From: Endozoicomonas gorgoniicola
GTDB lineage: Bacteria > Pseudomonadota > Gammaproteobacteria > Pseudomonadales > Endozoicomonadaceae
Reading direction: 5' to 3'
DNA: 64,000 bases
NCBI RefSeq assembly: GCF_025562715.2
Contig: NZ_JAPFCC010000001.1
Span: 4,702,501 to 4,766,500, forward strand
Position numbers and translations under genes: made by a program. The notes under the pieces are model-generated. The model had not been told where the DNA came from and ran no database searches. It saw nothing but the letters and a program-made list of their open reading frames with translations. Positions 50,636 to 60,706 of this stretch are shown piece by piece (the first letter of the stretch is position 1; each line of letters begins with the position of its first letter).

Positions 50636-51808
50636 ATGACCGTCGCCGATCGCTGGCTGTTGCCAGACGGGATTGAAGAAATTTTGCCGCCCCGGGCTCG
50701 CAGAGCAGAAGCTTTGCGCCGGGAAATGCTGGATTTATTTGATTGCTGGGGTTATGACCTGGTTATCCCTCCACATCTGGAGTTTCTTGAATCACTAACG
50801 GCTGGCGTTGATCACGACCTCGAGCTGCAAACTTTCAAGGTGACGGACCTGATGACTGGTCGCACCATGGGATTGCGGGCAGATACCACGCCTGCGGTAG
50901 CCCGCATTGATGCGCACAGCCTGACGGATGATGGTCCGGTAAGACTTTGCTACGCAGGCAGCGTCTTTCATGCCCGGCCTGCGTCGCTGGGTGCATCCCG
51001 TGCACCCATTCAGCTGGGTGCTGAGTTGTACGGTCATACGGGGCAGGAAAGCGATATTGAAGTGATTTCCCTGATGCTGGAAACACTTGGTGTCGTGGGC
51101 ATGGACTCCCCCAATCTGGATCTTGGGCATGTGCAGATTTACCGTGTGCTGGTAGCCAGTGCCGGACTGGACAAGGATCAGGAACAGCTGTTGTTTGATG
51201 CTTTGCAGCGCAAGGCGACCTGTGAAGTCGAAGAACTGCTGGCACGCTGGTGTGTAGATGCTGATGTGGTGCCTCTGTTCATGGCTTTAACCGGGCTTTC
51301 AGGTAAGGTGGATGTCATCGCAAAAGCCAGAAGTGTTCTGGCTAATGCACCTGTGGAAGTGTTCGAAGCGCTGGATGCGCTGGAAAATATTGCGCAAACC
51401 ATTACCCGGCAGTACCCGAAAGTGAACCTTTATCTGGATTTGGGAGAGCTGCGTGGTTACCACTACCATACGGGCGTTGTGTTTGCTGCTTATGTTCCCG
51501 AACATGGACAGGCGATTGCTAAAGGCGGTCGTTATGATGGCGTGGGCAGGATGTTTGGTCGAGCTCGTCCAGCGACAGGTTTCAGTACTGATCTGAAAGC
51601 CCTGCTGGATTTTAAACCGTGTGTCGTTGAATCACGGGCAATCATTTTTGCACCGGCTGATGCGGATTCCGCCGTTGTTCGGAAGCTGCGTCAGCAGGGC
51701 CTGCGGGTAATCATTGAGTTACCGGGGCAAAAGACAGACGCGGTAAGCTCTGGCTGTAATCAGCAGCTGGTTTGCCGTGACGGAGACTGGCAGGTTGAAT
51801 CTATATAG
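50636..51808 (+). CDS. hisZ: ATP phosphoribosyltransferase regulatory subunit HisZ
   Basis: The 390-residue protein is a histidyl-tRNA-synthetase paralogue lacking aminoacylation function: LLPDGIEEILPPRARRAEALRR, motif-2-like LRADTTPAVARI, RLCYAGSVFH, and the C-terminal GGRYDGVGRMFGRARPATGFSTDL. HisZ activates the short form of HisG for the first step of histidine biosynthesis. Its position between hflC/DUF2065 and purA is the conserved one in non-enteric gammaproteobacteria. AAGAGAGG precedes the ATG. Confidence 0.95.
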   Translation: MTVADRWLLPDGIEEILPPRARRAEALRREMLDLFDCWGYDLVIPPHLEFLESLTAGVDHDLELQTFKVTDLMTGRTMGLRADTTPAVARIDAHSLTDDGPVRLCYAGSVFHARPASLGASRAPIQLGAELYGHTGQESDIEVISLMLETLGVVGMDSPNLDLGHVQIYRVLVASAGLDKDQEQLLFDALQRKATCEVEELLARWCVDADVVPLFMALTGLSGKVDVIAKARSVLANAPVEVFEALDALENIAQTITRQYPKVNLYLDLGELRGYHYHTGVVFAAYVPEHGQAIAKGGRYDGVGRMFGRARPATGFSTDLKALLDFKPCVVESRAIIFAPADADSAVVRKLRQQGLRVIIELPGQKTDAVSSGCNQQLVCRDGDWQVESI

Positions 51809-51895
51809 GTCACCACAGTCACTATTTGCTGTATGCAGTCAACACTTGTCGTACGACAGTATGGCTGTTTTGTTATGAATTAAAGAGACCGTATC

Positions 51896-53188
51896 ATGGG
51901 TAAGACTGTTGTCGTACTGGGCACCCAGTGGGGTGATGAAGGCAAAGGTAAAATCGTTGATCTGCTCACCGAGCAGGCTGAAGCGGTAGTACGCTTTCAG
52001 GGTGGACATAATGCTGGCCACACCCTGGTGATTGATGGCGAAAAAACCGTTCTGCACCTGATTCCATCCGGAATCCTGCGTGAGGGCGTTGTGTGCTACA
52101 TCGGTAACGGTGTTGTACTGTCCCCTGAAGCTCTGCTGAAAGAAATCCACATGCTGGAAGAAGGCGGTGTACCTGTGCGTGAGCGCATGAAGATCAGCCC
52201 TTCCTGCCCTCTGATCCTGCCTTATCACGTTGCACTGGATCAGGCTCGTGAAGCTGCGCGTGGTAAAGCCAAAATCGGTACTACAGGTCGTGGTATCGGT
52301 CCGGCTTACGAAGACAAAGTCGCTCGTCGTTGCCTGCGTGTCGCTGACCTGCTGCACCCTGAGCGTTTCGCCCAGAAACTGAAAGAAGTGATGGAATACC
52401 ACAACTTCGCACTGCAGCACTACTACAAGGCTGAGCCGGTCGACTACCAGAAAGTACTGGACGAAGCTCTGGCTATGGGCAAGGACATTGCGCCAATGGT
52501 TGATCGTGTGGTTGACCGTATCCACGAACACCACGGCAAAGGCGATAACATCCTGTTCGAAGGTGCGCAGGGTTCCCTGCTGGACATCGACCACGGCACC
52601 TATCCGTTCGTAACGTCTTCTAACACCACTGCGGGTGGCGTTTCTACCGGTAGCGGCTTTGGCCCTCTGTATCTGGACTATGTGCTGGGTATCACCAAGG
52701 CATACACCACTCGTGTAGGTTCCGGTCCATTCCCGACTGAACTGTTCGATGAAGTGGGTGCGCACCTGGCCAAACAGGGTAACGAGTTTGGTGCAACCAC
52801 CGGTCGTCCACGTCGTTGTGGCTGGTTTGATGCGGTAGCACTGCGTCAGTCTGTACAGATCAACTCTGTATCCGGTCTCTGCCTGACCAAGCTGGACGTA
52901 CTGGATGGTCTGGAAACCATCAAGATCTGTACCGGCTACAAAAACGCTGAAGGTGAGTCTATCACGACTCCGGTTGATGCCGATGAGTACGAAGCGCTGG
53001 AACCAGTGTACGAAGAAGTACCGGGCTGGTCTGAGTCTACCTTTGGTGCGAAGAACCTGGATGACCTGCCAGAAAACGCCCGTGCTTATATCCGTCGTCT
53101 GGAAGAAGTGGTTGGCACGCCAATCGATATCGTTTCTACCGGCCCTGATCGTGTAGAGACCATCATCCTGAACCAGCCATTTGGCTAA
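51896..53188 (+). CDS. purA: Adenylosuccinate synthetase
   Basis: The 430-residue enzyme makes adenylosuccinate from IMP, aspartate and GTP in AMP synthesis. The P-loop GTQWGDEGKGK (9-19) carries the catalytic Asp14, and GGHNAGHT the catalytic His near 42. TTGRGIGPAYEDK, NTTAGGVSTGSGFGPLY and TTGRPRRCGWFD complete the IMP and GTP sites. Codon use is strongly biased, as for a highly expressed gene. A hairpin follows the stop. Confidence 0.98.
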   Translation: MGKTVVVLGTQWGDEGKGKIVDLLTEQAEAVVRFQGGHNAGHTLVIDGEKTVLHLIPSGILREGVVCYIGNGVVLSPEALLKEIHMLEEGGVPVRERMKISPSCPLILPYHVALDQAREAARGKAKIGTTGRGIGPAYEDKVARRCLRVADLLHPERFAQKLKEVMEYHNFALQHYYKAEPVDYQKVLDEALAMGKDIAPMVDRVVDRIHEHHGKGDNILFEGAQGSLLDIDHGTYPFVTSSNTTAGGVSTGSGFGPLYLDYVLGITKAYTTRVGSGPFPTELFDEVGAHLAKQGNEFGATTGRPRRCGWFDAVALRQSVQINSVSGLCLTKLDVLDGLETIKICTGYKNAEGESITTPVDADEYEALEPVYEEVPGWSESTFGAKNLDDLPENARAYIRRLEEVVGTPIDIVSTGPDRVETIILNQPFG

Positions 53189-53203
53189 GTTTTGCGATAA
53201 CTT

Positions 53204-53239
53204 CGCATTGTTTGCCGGGTTGATCTGGCAAGCAATGCG
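53204..53239 (+). terminator. Probable terminator after purA
   Basis: CGCATTGTTTGCC and GGCAAGCAATGCG (one mismatch position) form a long stem with a 10-base loop 15 bases after the purA stop. A T-rich stretch comes only 10-30 bases later, so the efficiency is uncertain. Confidence 0.5.
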
Positions 53240-53337
53240 AGATTGCAGACAGCTTTTCTTCTTTTTTTCGTCTTTCTTTCTGTGTTGTTCTACTTCGACA
53301 CAATTTTCGTAATACGGTTACAGCTGTGCCCGGTCGC

Positions 53338-53910
53338 TTATAGCCTCTGATAGTAGCTTGTCGTGTTAACAAAGTATTTATTCAAATTCTGCTCCGCACG
53401 AACGATCCTGAAGGCATCGGCAACGTATTCGGGCATTTGCAGTGAAAGTGCCAGATAAAGTCCGCGTATTGCATATTTTAAACCGTGGTTGATCAGGAAT
53501 TTATAACCTGCATGTTGAGTTTTTTTGTTGAGCTTAAACAAGAGCTTTTGCAATTGGACTGTGTCTTTGATGCTTAGTTTGTTCAAGATCGTTTTAAGCA
53601 AACGGCTGAGGCTGGGTCGATGGCTTGCCAGTGTGAGAAAACTGTTAAAAGCCTCTTTAAACTTTGGTTGGAATGCTTTGCCCTGTGTCTTTGGACTGAC
53701 AAGGAATGGCTTTGGTGTTTTTATTCTACCAGGCTGACTACGAACCTGAGGAACTGCCTGTCGATGGTATATCGAAGTTTCCACGGATAACTGGGCGTCA
53801 TCATCGAGACTGTGCTCTTCCGCCTCCACGTTATCATCCGCTTTATCACCTGTGTTAGCCAGATTGCCGTTAGCTGCCAGCAATAAACTCATCACTTCAA
53901 AATTTATCAT
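53338..53910 (-). CDS. Unknown 190-residue protein between purA and rnr
   Basis: I do not recognise this protein. The N-terminal third is acidic and low-complexity (DKADDNVEAEEHSLDDDAQ). The rest is basic and helical (KTILNKLSIKDTVQLQKLLFKLNKKTQ) and ends in a tyrosine-rich tail. A weak hydrophobic start could be a poor signal sequence (VMSLLLAANGNLA), so export is possible. It has AAAAGGGAAAGC as ribosome site and reads opposite to the core genes on both sides. The surrounding purA-rnr pair is normally adjacent, so this looks like a lineage-specific insertion. Confidence 0.5.
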   Translation of the reverse strand: MINFEVMSLLLAANGNLANTGDKADDNVEAEEHSLDDDAQLSVETSIYHRQAVPQVRSQPGRIKTPKPFLVSPKTQGKAFQPKFKEAFNSFLTLASHRPSLSRLLKTILNKLSIKDTVQLQKLLFKLNKKTQHAGYKFLINHGLKYAIRGLYLALSLQMPEYVADAFRIVRAEQNLNKYFVNTTSYYQRL

Positions 53911-54166
53911 GATGCTTTCCCTTTTGTTGATTTTTAGAGCAGCATGCCGTTGACACTCATAAAAAGCAGTAACAAAAGCGTTAGTTCTTCTGACTATCTT
54001 TGAATATAAGCCATTTGGCTGAGTATTTAGCGTTGTAATTTATATCGCGCAAGGGCGGCTTCAGGTTACACTAAAACTATGCTTAAACATCAATTCCGTA
54101 TACAACACCCAGCCGTTATGTTTCACACTACGTTCTGTTCCCAATGCCAAGAGGTTAAATAACCGC

Positions 54167-56692
54167 ATGTCCAAAGGGTGGAAAGATACCGACCCACAGG
54201 CGGCTCAAGAGGCATCCCGCTATGCCACGCCGATTCCCAGCAGACTTTTTATCATGGAACTCCTTGATCAGCGGGGGGCTCCTGCCAGTCATAAGGCATT
54301 GTGTGCAGAGCTGAAAATCACCGAGCCAGAACAGCGTGAGGCCCTGCTGTTTCGTCTCAAGGCTATGATTCGTGACGGACAGTTGCACGAAACCCGCAAA
54401 GGCACCTTTGGCCTGCTCAGTAAAATGGACCTGATTAAAGGTCGGGTTCAGGGCAATAAAGACGGCTTTGGCTTCCTGATTCCTGATGACGGATCTGAAG
54501 ACCTGTACCTTTCCTGGCGGGAAATGCGGCAGTTGTTTGATGGTGATCGCGCTGTTGTACGGGAAACGGGCGTTGACCGCCGTGGTCGTCGGGAAGGGCA
54601 GGTCATAGAGGTTCTGGAGCGTAACACCACCCAGCTGGTGGGAAGGTATTACGAAGAATCCGGTTCCAGTATTGTTGTGCCTGAAAATTCCCGTATTGGT
54701 CGTGAAATTCTGGTTAAGCCCGGTTCCATTATGCCTTCTCAGGGGCAGTATGTTCTGCTGGAAATCATTGAGCAACCGGGTCGACGCACGCAGCCGATGG
54801 GTTTGGTCAAGCAGATTCTCGGAGAGCGTCAGGACGCAGGCATGGAAGTCGATGTGGCGGTTCACACCCACGGCATTCCCCGGGAATGGCCACCGGAAGT
54901 GGAAGAACAAATCGCTGGCTTTAAGTCAGAAGTAGCAGAAAAGGATAAACGACACCGGGTTGACTTACGGGAAGTGCCGTTTGTTACCATTGATGGCGAA
55001 GATGCCCGCGATTTTGACGATGCGGTGTTCTGTGAAACCAAAAAAAGTGGTGGCTGGCGTCTTTATGTGGCCATTGCAGATGTGTCCCATTACGTAAGAC
55101 CCGGTTCGGCGCTTGATAAAGAAGCTCATAACCGGGGGACATCGGTATACTTTCCCGGTACGGTTATTCCGATGTTGCCGGAAATTCTATCCAACGGTTT
55201 ATGCTCTCTGAACCCTGAGGTGGATCGACTGGCCATGGTCTGTGAAATGACCATCAGCGGCAGAGGCAAGATTTCAGGCTATAAATTTTATGAAGGTCTG
55301 ATCCGTTCCCATGCCCGACTGACTTACAACCAGGTCTGGTCAATGCTCGACAGCCCACTGTCTGATGAAGGAAAGGCGAATCGACAGCAACGCAAGGCTC
55401 TGGTTCGCCATATTGAAGAGCTGTACAACCTGTTCAAAGTGTTTAAACAGGTGCGGGCGACTCGTGGAACCATTGATTTTGAAACCGTTGAAACCCAGAT
55501 TGTTTTTGGTCGCAACCGTAAGATCGATAAAATTGTGCCTGCGGTTCGCAATGATGCCCATAAGGTTATCGAAGAATGCATGCTGGCTGCTAATGTGTGC
55601 GCAGCTCGTTTTCTTGAGAAACACGGTGTTCCGGGTTTGTACCGTGTTCACGAAGGGCCAACACTGGAAAAACGACTGAACCTGAATATGTTTCTGGGTA
55701 GTCTGGGGCTGTCGGTTCCACAGGGCAAAATTAAACCGGCTGATTTACAGGCTCTGCTGGAAGACGTCAGAGACCGGCCTGATTTTCAGGTGATTCAGAC
55801 CATGGTGTTGCGCTCAATGAGCCAGGCGGTTTACACGTCGGATAACAAAGGGCATTTTGGTCTGGCGTTTAATGCCTATGCACACTTTACTTCACCGATT
55901 CGTCGTTATCCGGATTTGCTGGTGCATCGTGCGATTCGTCATATTGTCCGTTCGCCGGTTTCCAGTCGTCATGTGACCCGTGTCGGTGCCAGGGATATGA
56001 ATCGCAAGACGATTTACCCTTACGACGATGCCCGGGTTGAAGCCATGGGTGAACACTGCTCAACAACCGAGCGCCGGGCGGATGAGGCGACCCGGGATGC
56101 CATGGACTGGCTGAAGTGTGAGTACATGCAGCAGCACATTGGTCAGACTTATACGGGCGTGGTATCAGCCGTTACCGGCTTTGGCCTGTTTGTGGCACTG
56201 GAAGATATTTTTGTGGAGGGTCTGGTACACGTCACCAGTCTTCCGGGTGACTATTACCACTACGACAATGTTCACCAGTGTCTGCGTGGTGAGCGTACCG
56301 GCCGACGCTTTGGTCTTGGGGATGAGCTGGAAATCATCGTCAGCAATGTCAACATGGAAGATAAAAAGGTGGACTTTGGACTGGCAGACGGCGCACCACT
56401 AAAGCCTCGGAAGCCTCGCAACAGCCGTAAAACCGGATCAAGAAAAGCAGGTGGTAAACAGTTAGCCAGTGTCGCCAAAAGCCGTGCTGCCAAAAAAGCA
56501 CTGATGGAAGCGGCCAAAGATGATGAAAAGGGAAAAAAGGGTGGCAAGAGACGTAAGCCACCCAAAGGGCAGAAAAAGGGCAGAAATGCAGCCAAATCCA
56601 AATCGGCCAGAAATAAATCAAAAGGTGATACCAGTCCGTCACAGGCTAAGCCAAAGGGGCGTCAGCCAAGGAAACGTAAGGCCTCCTCATAA
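54167..56692 (+). CDS. rnr: Ribonuclease R
   Basis: The 841-residue 3'-5' exoribonuclease has an N-terminal helix-turn-helix domain (about 20-85), two cold-shock domains, the RNB catalytic domain with DGEDARDFDDAV (about 276-290, metal-binding aspartates), HFGLAFNAYAHFTSPIRRYPDL, and an S1 domain (TYTGVVSAVTGFGLFVALEDIFVEGLVHV). The C-terminal tail of about 100 residues is extremely Lys/Arg-rich and helps unwind structured RNA. It degrades rRNA and mRNA with secondary structure, and rnr followed by rlmB is a conserved order, here separated by a large opposing gene. Confidence 0.97.
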   Translation: MSKGWKDTDPQAAQEASRYATPIPSRLFIMELLDQRGAPASHKALCAELKITEPEQREALLFRLKAMIRDGQLHETRKGTFGLLSKMDLIKGRVQGNKDGFGFLIPDDGSEDLYLSWREMRQLFDGDRAVVRETGVDRRGRREGQVIEVLERNTTQLVGRYYEESGSSIVVPENSRIGREILVKPGSIMPSQGQYVLLEIIEQPGRRTQPMGLVKQILGERQDAGMEVDVAVHTHGIPREWPPEVEEQIAGFKSEVAEKDKRHRVDLREVPFVTIDGEDARDFDDAVFCETKKSGGWRLYVAIADVSHYVRPGSALDKEAHNRGTSVYFPGTVIPMLPEILSNGLCSLNPEVDRLAMVCEMTISGRGKISGYKFYEGLIRSHARLTYNQVWSMLDSPLSDEGKANRQQRKALVRHIEELYNLFKVFKQVRATRGTIDFETVETQIVFGRNRKIDKIVPAVRNDAHKVIEECMLAANVCAARFLEKHGVPGLYRVHEGPTLEKRLNLNMFLGSLGLSVPQGKIKPADLQALLEDVRDRPDFQVIQTMVLRSMSQAVYTSDNKGHFGLAFNAYAHFTSPIRRYPDLLVHRAIRHIVRSPVSSRHVTRVGARDMNRKTIYPYDDARVEAMGEHCSTTERRADEATRDAMDWLKCEYMQQHIGQTYTGVVSAVTGFGLFVALEDIFVEGLVHVTSLPGDYYHYDNVHQCLRGERTGRRFGLGDELEIIVSNVNMEDKKVDFGLADGAPLKPRKPRNSRKTGSRKAGGKQLASVAKSRAAKKALMEAAKDDEKGKKGGKRRKPPKGQKKGRNAAKSKSARNKSKGDTSPSQAKPKGRQPRKRKASS

Positions 56693-56812
56693 TGTCAGAG
56701 CCACGCCTTGTTTGTGAAAAAAAGTAACGAGCCGGATGCGGTCATTCCGCACGGCCCCGCTTTGAGAAGGGGCTAGCCCGGGTGACTGGGCAGGTCTACT
56801 CACAGACCCCTA

Positions 56813-59800
56813 TCACTTGGCAGCTCCCAATTCAATCAGGTTGTCCATTACTGCTTCTGGTGCATGTGATCTGCTTTTGTGCTTAATGACGACCCCAATA
56901 ATGACAAGTGCCGAAATTGCAACGCCCGTTATGACAGAAACCGCAACCCCCCAGCCTGGAATTACATCAGACGATGACGAAGCGGCAGGGGATTTTTTAT
57001 GGTGCATGTAGTTTTGAAGGCCTAGAGAGATTTCCAGCATTCGGATATGCCGACTACCCTCTTCAAGATCAGCGTGACCAACTGCCAGATAGGCTTTATC
57101 ACCCTTAAAAAACGGACGAATAAACTGTGTTGCCGAGGTCTTGAATGTGGTGTTGAAATGATTGATGTTGACCTGGTTTTCATAAGTGACAATAGACACT
57201 TGTCCATTACTGTTGTAAATCAGGGCGTGCAAATAATGTTCCGTAGTCATCAGCCTGACGGTTGAAAACGAACCAGGAGTGCTTAAAGGGTAATCCATTA
57301 TATCATCAATAATAAAAGTACCATCCATCTGACCATTGTCAGTTGCGAACCGGCGAATGGAGAGCTTCTTACTCTCGGGGCTGACCACGGCAACATAGAC
57401 CCAGTCTTTTTCCATCAGGATGTCCTGCTGACTGTTGTCAGTGTCGGTGGTGATCATTATCTCTTCACCATTGTCTCCAAAAGCGGCAGTGGGGGTTAGT
57501 AGTTTACTGTCGTACTGTCTGATAAATACAGGATAGGGTGCATCTCCATTGTTCCTGATGCCGGTTACATAAAGGTATTCACTATCTGGTGAGACCCTTA
57601 GACGAAGTGCTTCCTCCTCATCCTTAAGTTCGTCGCTGCTTTTAAAAAATGTGAGTCGTTGTTGGTGGTAACGGCCAACAAATACGGCGTTGTCCATTTT
57701 TCCTGTTAAATACATGACACCCTGATGGTGAGCGGTGTCATTAATTTGAACATTTTCAGGGAATACGTTGCTAGGTACGTTGAATTGTGCCTGGCTCTTC
57801 CGGGCAGTACTTAGCGGGAACTCGAGCAGAACTGTTTTTCCTGACTGTGGCGTTACAACGAGGTAGAGGTGAGAGCCTGTCGTTTCGTGAATGACCTGCC
57901 CTGCCAGAGAGAGGTAGGACTCCATTATTCCGGAGTGGCTGGCAGAGGTTGTGTAAGTCACAATGCCGCACAGACCAAATTGTTCATCCAGTTCAGAGCC
58001 CTTATAGCGTGCCAGAACAACCTCTTCGGAAGACGACTCAGGCTGAATGATGACGTATATCTGCTGGTTTGTCGGGTCATACGTTTGAAAGAGTGGTGTG
58101 CCTTCTGGTGGTGGGCAGTTATCCGATGGGCTGGGTGGATGGGTTGTGGGGGATATACTGTGGGGCAATTCTGTATACGATGATGAAGGTTTAGCCTGTA
58201 GTCTGGCCGTAGAGGTAGAGGGTGATATTTCAAAAGCTGTTAAAGTGGCTGATGGTGACTCTGAACCGGAAAAAGTGCTGGTTTCAGAAGCAGTGACCAA
58301 TTCGCTGGTTGACGCAGGCTGAACCAGCAGCGCTCCCGTGGTTGCAGTGGGCTGAGCCAGCAGCGCTCCCGTGGTTGAAGTAGGCTGAGCCAGCAGCGCT
58401 CCCGTGGTTGAAGTAGGCTGAACCTGCAGAGCCCCCGTGGTTGCAGTAGGCTGAACCTGCAGAGCTCCCGTGGTTGAAGTGGGCTGAACCAGCAGAGCTC
58501 CCGTGGTTGAAGTAGGCTGAACCTTCAGAGCTCCCGTGGTTGAAGTAGGCTGAACCAGCAGCGCTCCCGTGGTTGAAGTGGGCTGAGCCAGCAGAGCTTC
58601 CGTGGTTGAAGTAGGCTGAACCTTCAGAGCTCCCGTGGTTGACGGTCGTGCAGATGACGATGGTATAGCTGACGGAGTTGGTGTGATGTCCTTTTCATCG
58701 CTGCAGGCAAATCCCCCCGGTGTGCAATCAATTCCGGCAAGTAATGTTTGCGGTTTGGAGAAACCTTTTAGAAAAGGTAAATATCCATCCGGGCTATTCC
58801 AGATAGTACGATTGAAAGAGGTGGCAGTTGAAGCACCACCGGGGTCTGCAAACTCATTCAGGGCTGCCGGAAACTGGTTGTTTCTCTGCTTGCTACCATT
58901 TATTCGGGAAAGTTCACGGTAGGGGGTATTAATGCCTTTGGGTATCGGCAGCTGCGACGCTTCACCTGCATTCCAGACAGTGCCGCTCAAACCGTTTAAG
59001 CCTGATTTGAGAGTACTTTTCGATAGTGTTCTGACACCCATATTTTGTCCATTAGCAGGATCAGAATCATCCTTATACTCTGTGAAAGTATTCAGGTTAT
59101 TCACAATACGACCTGCTTCGTAAACTCTTGCAACGACCGGGCTTTCAGAGCTGCTTGGGCCTTGCGCCTCAACCGAGCCCGTATTGACATTGTTGTAAAC
59201 CGAAGCCCCACGGGTGGCAAATCCGGAAATACCACCGACGTGACCGTTAGTTCCTTTCGTTATGATTACTCCGGTATTAAGGTTGTCATGAATGCTTCCA
59301 CCTTTAGCTTCTCCGTTAATACCTCCACTATATGCCTGCCAGCCTTCAGTAGTGACAGTTCCGGCATTTACATTTTCACTAACAGAAGCGTTGTTTACTT
59401 GCCCTGTTATTCCACCCGTGTGCCCCCTCCAATCCTTTGTAGAAATGCTACCTGTATTGAGGTTTTTGCTGACCAGAGTTCGTTTTTGGGTCAACCCCAC
59501 TATTCCGCCACTTTCTCCACCTTCTTTACCGTAGTCACCGTGATAAGGTATCAAATGGTCTGAGGAAATTTTTCCGGTGTTCAGGTTGTATAATATTCTG
59601 GCCGTTTCTGCTTCTCCCACAATCCCTCCGGAATGTTCGGTAAAGCCAACGTTAACCTCACCTGTATTCATATTATTGTTAGCAACGCTATTACTTTTCA
59701 GTGCTCCGACAATGCCTCCGGCAGGCGAGGAATGTAAGTTTCTGGAAACTATTCTGCCGGTATTCAGGTCATTTGAAATCGAAGATTTCTGATCTGCCGA

Positions 59801-60415
59801 CCCTGCAATGCCCCCAGCGCTGGCACCTCCAGTTGTGGTAACAGTTCCGGTGTTCAAACTATCGCGTATGATGCTGTTATCAGAAACTTTGCCTGCGATA
59901 CCACCGGCATGACTGAGAAAGCCGGTCGTTTTGATGGTTCCGGCAGAACTGACAATCGCTTCAATCCTGCTGCGTTTCATCTCTCCGGCAAGAGCACCTG
60001 CCGGGCTTGATTTTCCAGAACTGGTGACTTCTGGCTGGTTTAGCAGAATCTGCCTGATAGTGCTGTCCTGCAGTGATCCGAACAACCCCGAGGCAGTGTT
60101 ATCTGCCGACGTTGACACGCTGAGGCCTGAAATAACGTGGTAGTTGCCATCCAGATTTACAGAAAACGGAATGGAGCCATTACCAACAGGTTTCCAGGGA
60201 GTAAGCCGGGTCAGGTCAATATCACTGACTAATTGATAGCTGCCTTCGACAGGATGATCGGCATTCAGATATTGATTGAAATTATTACTGTCTAGCTGAA
60301 TAACACTGGCCCAACCGCTCCAGTTTGGAATGCCAACGATAAGTAAGAATGCAATGGCCTTTTTGTTGATAATCAGGCTTTGCCAGTTCTGATGTTTTAT
60401 CAGCTTTTTACTCAT
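56813..60415 (-). CDS. Giant GLUG-repeat surface protein with tandem-repeat stalk and C-terminal membrane anchor
   Basis: About 1200 residues from the ATG at 60415, chosen because GGTGAG precedes it; a further start 33 bases upstream lacks a site. A signal or anchor-like hydrophobic segment (IAFLLIVGIPNWSGWAS) is followed by about ten GLUG-type repeats (GGIAG...S.I..NLNTG.V, about 105-440). Next come eleven-residue repeats of the type QPTSTTGALLV, a Ser/Thr/Pro stalk, and a beta-rich region of propeller-like repeats (LYVTGIRNNGDAPYPVFIRQYDSK). A single membrane span (VAVSVITGVAISALVIIGVVI) with a 25-residue basic cytoplasmic tail ends it. This resembles an adhesin-like type I membrane protein. 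It reads opposite to rnr and rlmB. Confidence 0.65.
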   Translation of the reverse strand: MSKKLIKHQNWQSLIINKKAIAFLLIVGIPNWSGWASVIQLDSNNFNQYLNADHPVEGSYQLVSDIDLTRLTPWKPVGNGSIPFSVNLDGNYHVISGLSVSTSADNTASGLFGSLQDSTIRQILLNQPEVTSSGKSSPAGALAGEMKRSRIEAIVSSAGTIKTTGFLSHAGGIAGKVSDNSIIRDSLNTGTVTTTGGASAGGIAGSADQKSSISNDLNTGRIVSRNLHSSPAGGIVGALKSNSVANNNMNTGEVNVGFTEHSGGIVGEAETARILYNLNTGKISSDHLIPYHGDYGKEGGESGGIVGLTQKRTLVSKNLNTGSISTKDWRGHTGGITGQVNNASVSENVNAGTVTTEGWQAYSGGINGEAKGGSIHDNLNTGVIITKGTNGHVGGISGFATRGASVYNNVNTGSVEAQGPSSSESPVVARVYEAGRIVNNLNTFTEYKDDSDPANGQNMGVRTLSKSTLKSGLNGLSGTVWNAGEASQLPIPKGINTPYRELSRINGSKQRNNQFPAALNEFADPGGASTATSFNRTIWNSPDGYLPFLKGFSKPQTLLAGIDCTPGGFACSDEKDITPTPSAIPSSSARPSTTGALKVQPTSTTEALLAQPTSTTGALLVQPTSTTGALKVQPTSTTGALLVQPTSTTGALQVQPTATTGALQVQPTSTTGALLAQPTSTTGALLAQPTATTGALLVQPASTSELVTASETSTFSGSESPSATLTAFEISPSTSTARLQAKPSSSYTELPHSISPTTHPPSPSDNCPPPEGTPLFQTYDPTNQQIYVIIQPESSSEEVVLARYKGSELDEQFGLCGIVTYTTSASHSGIMESYLSLAGQVIHETTGSHLYLVVTPQSGKTVLLEFPLSTARKSQAQFNVPSNVFPENVQINDTAHHQGVMYLTGKMDNAVFVGRYHQQRLTFFKSSDELKDEEEALRLRVSPDSEYLYVTGIRNNGDAPYPVFIRQYDSKLLTPTAAFGDNGEEIMITTDTDNSQQDILMEKDWVYVAVVSPESKKLSIRRFATDNGQMDGTFIIDDIMDYPLSTPGSFSTVRLMTTEHYLHALIYNSNGQVSIVTYENQVNINHFNTTFKTSATQFIRPFFKGDKAYLAVGHADLEEGSRHIRMLEISLGLQNYMHHKKSPAASSSSDVIPGWGVAVSVITGVAISALVIIGVVIKHKSRSHAPEAVMDNLIELGAAK
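58314..58643 (-). repeat. 33-bp tandem repeats coding QPTSTTGALLV-type units
   Basis: Nine 33-bp units plus a degenerate unit at each edge lie in tandem in the middle of the GLUG-repeat protein. Each encodes 11 residues (QPT, Ser or Ala, TTGAL, then LV/LA/KV/QV). Near-identity at DNA level makes copy-number change by slippage likely; since 33 is a multiple of three, frame is kept. Confidence 0.9.
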
Positions 60416-60706
60416 TGAAGTCTCACCTGCAAAAAATAATAACAACAATTCGCATTACAATTTATAGCTGATTTTTACTGAGAGTCTATTTGAACAGTTG
60501 ATACAGCAGCTACAGCAATACAGAACCAATGTATTTACTGCTAACAGACCTGAGGCAACTTACCGTGTTAGTATCCCTGCTTTTCTTTTTATCGCCGTTA
60601 AATGGCTGCATGATGTTTCCTTCCTGGTTCAGGTTTTTCAAATCGCATTGGCTGAATGTCTAAGCCATCTGAGCAGTAAGGTTTTTCACAGGATTGAACG
60701 ATTCCC

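Noticed and set aside
51839..52765. 308-codon minus-strand frame over purA
   Set aside because: Shadow of purA caused by biased codon use; its start lies inside purA and nothing supports expression.
56750..56775. GCCCC/GGGGC hairpin after rnr as terminator
   Set aside because: The stem is short and not followed by a T-tract on either strand; insufficient to call.
58314..58643. CRISPR-like array in the 33-bp repeat region
   Set aside because: Units are directly adjacent without spacers and lie in frame within a coding sequence.
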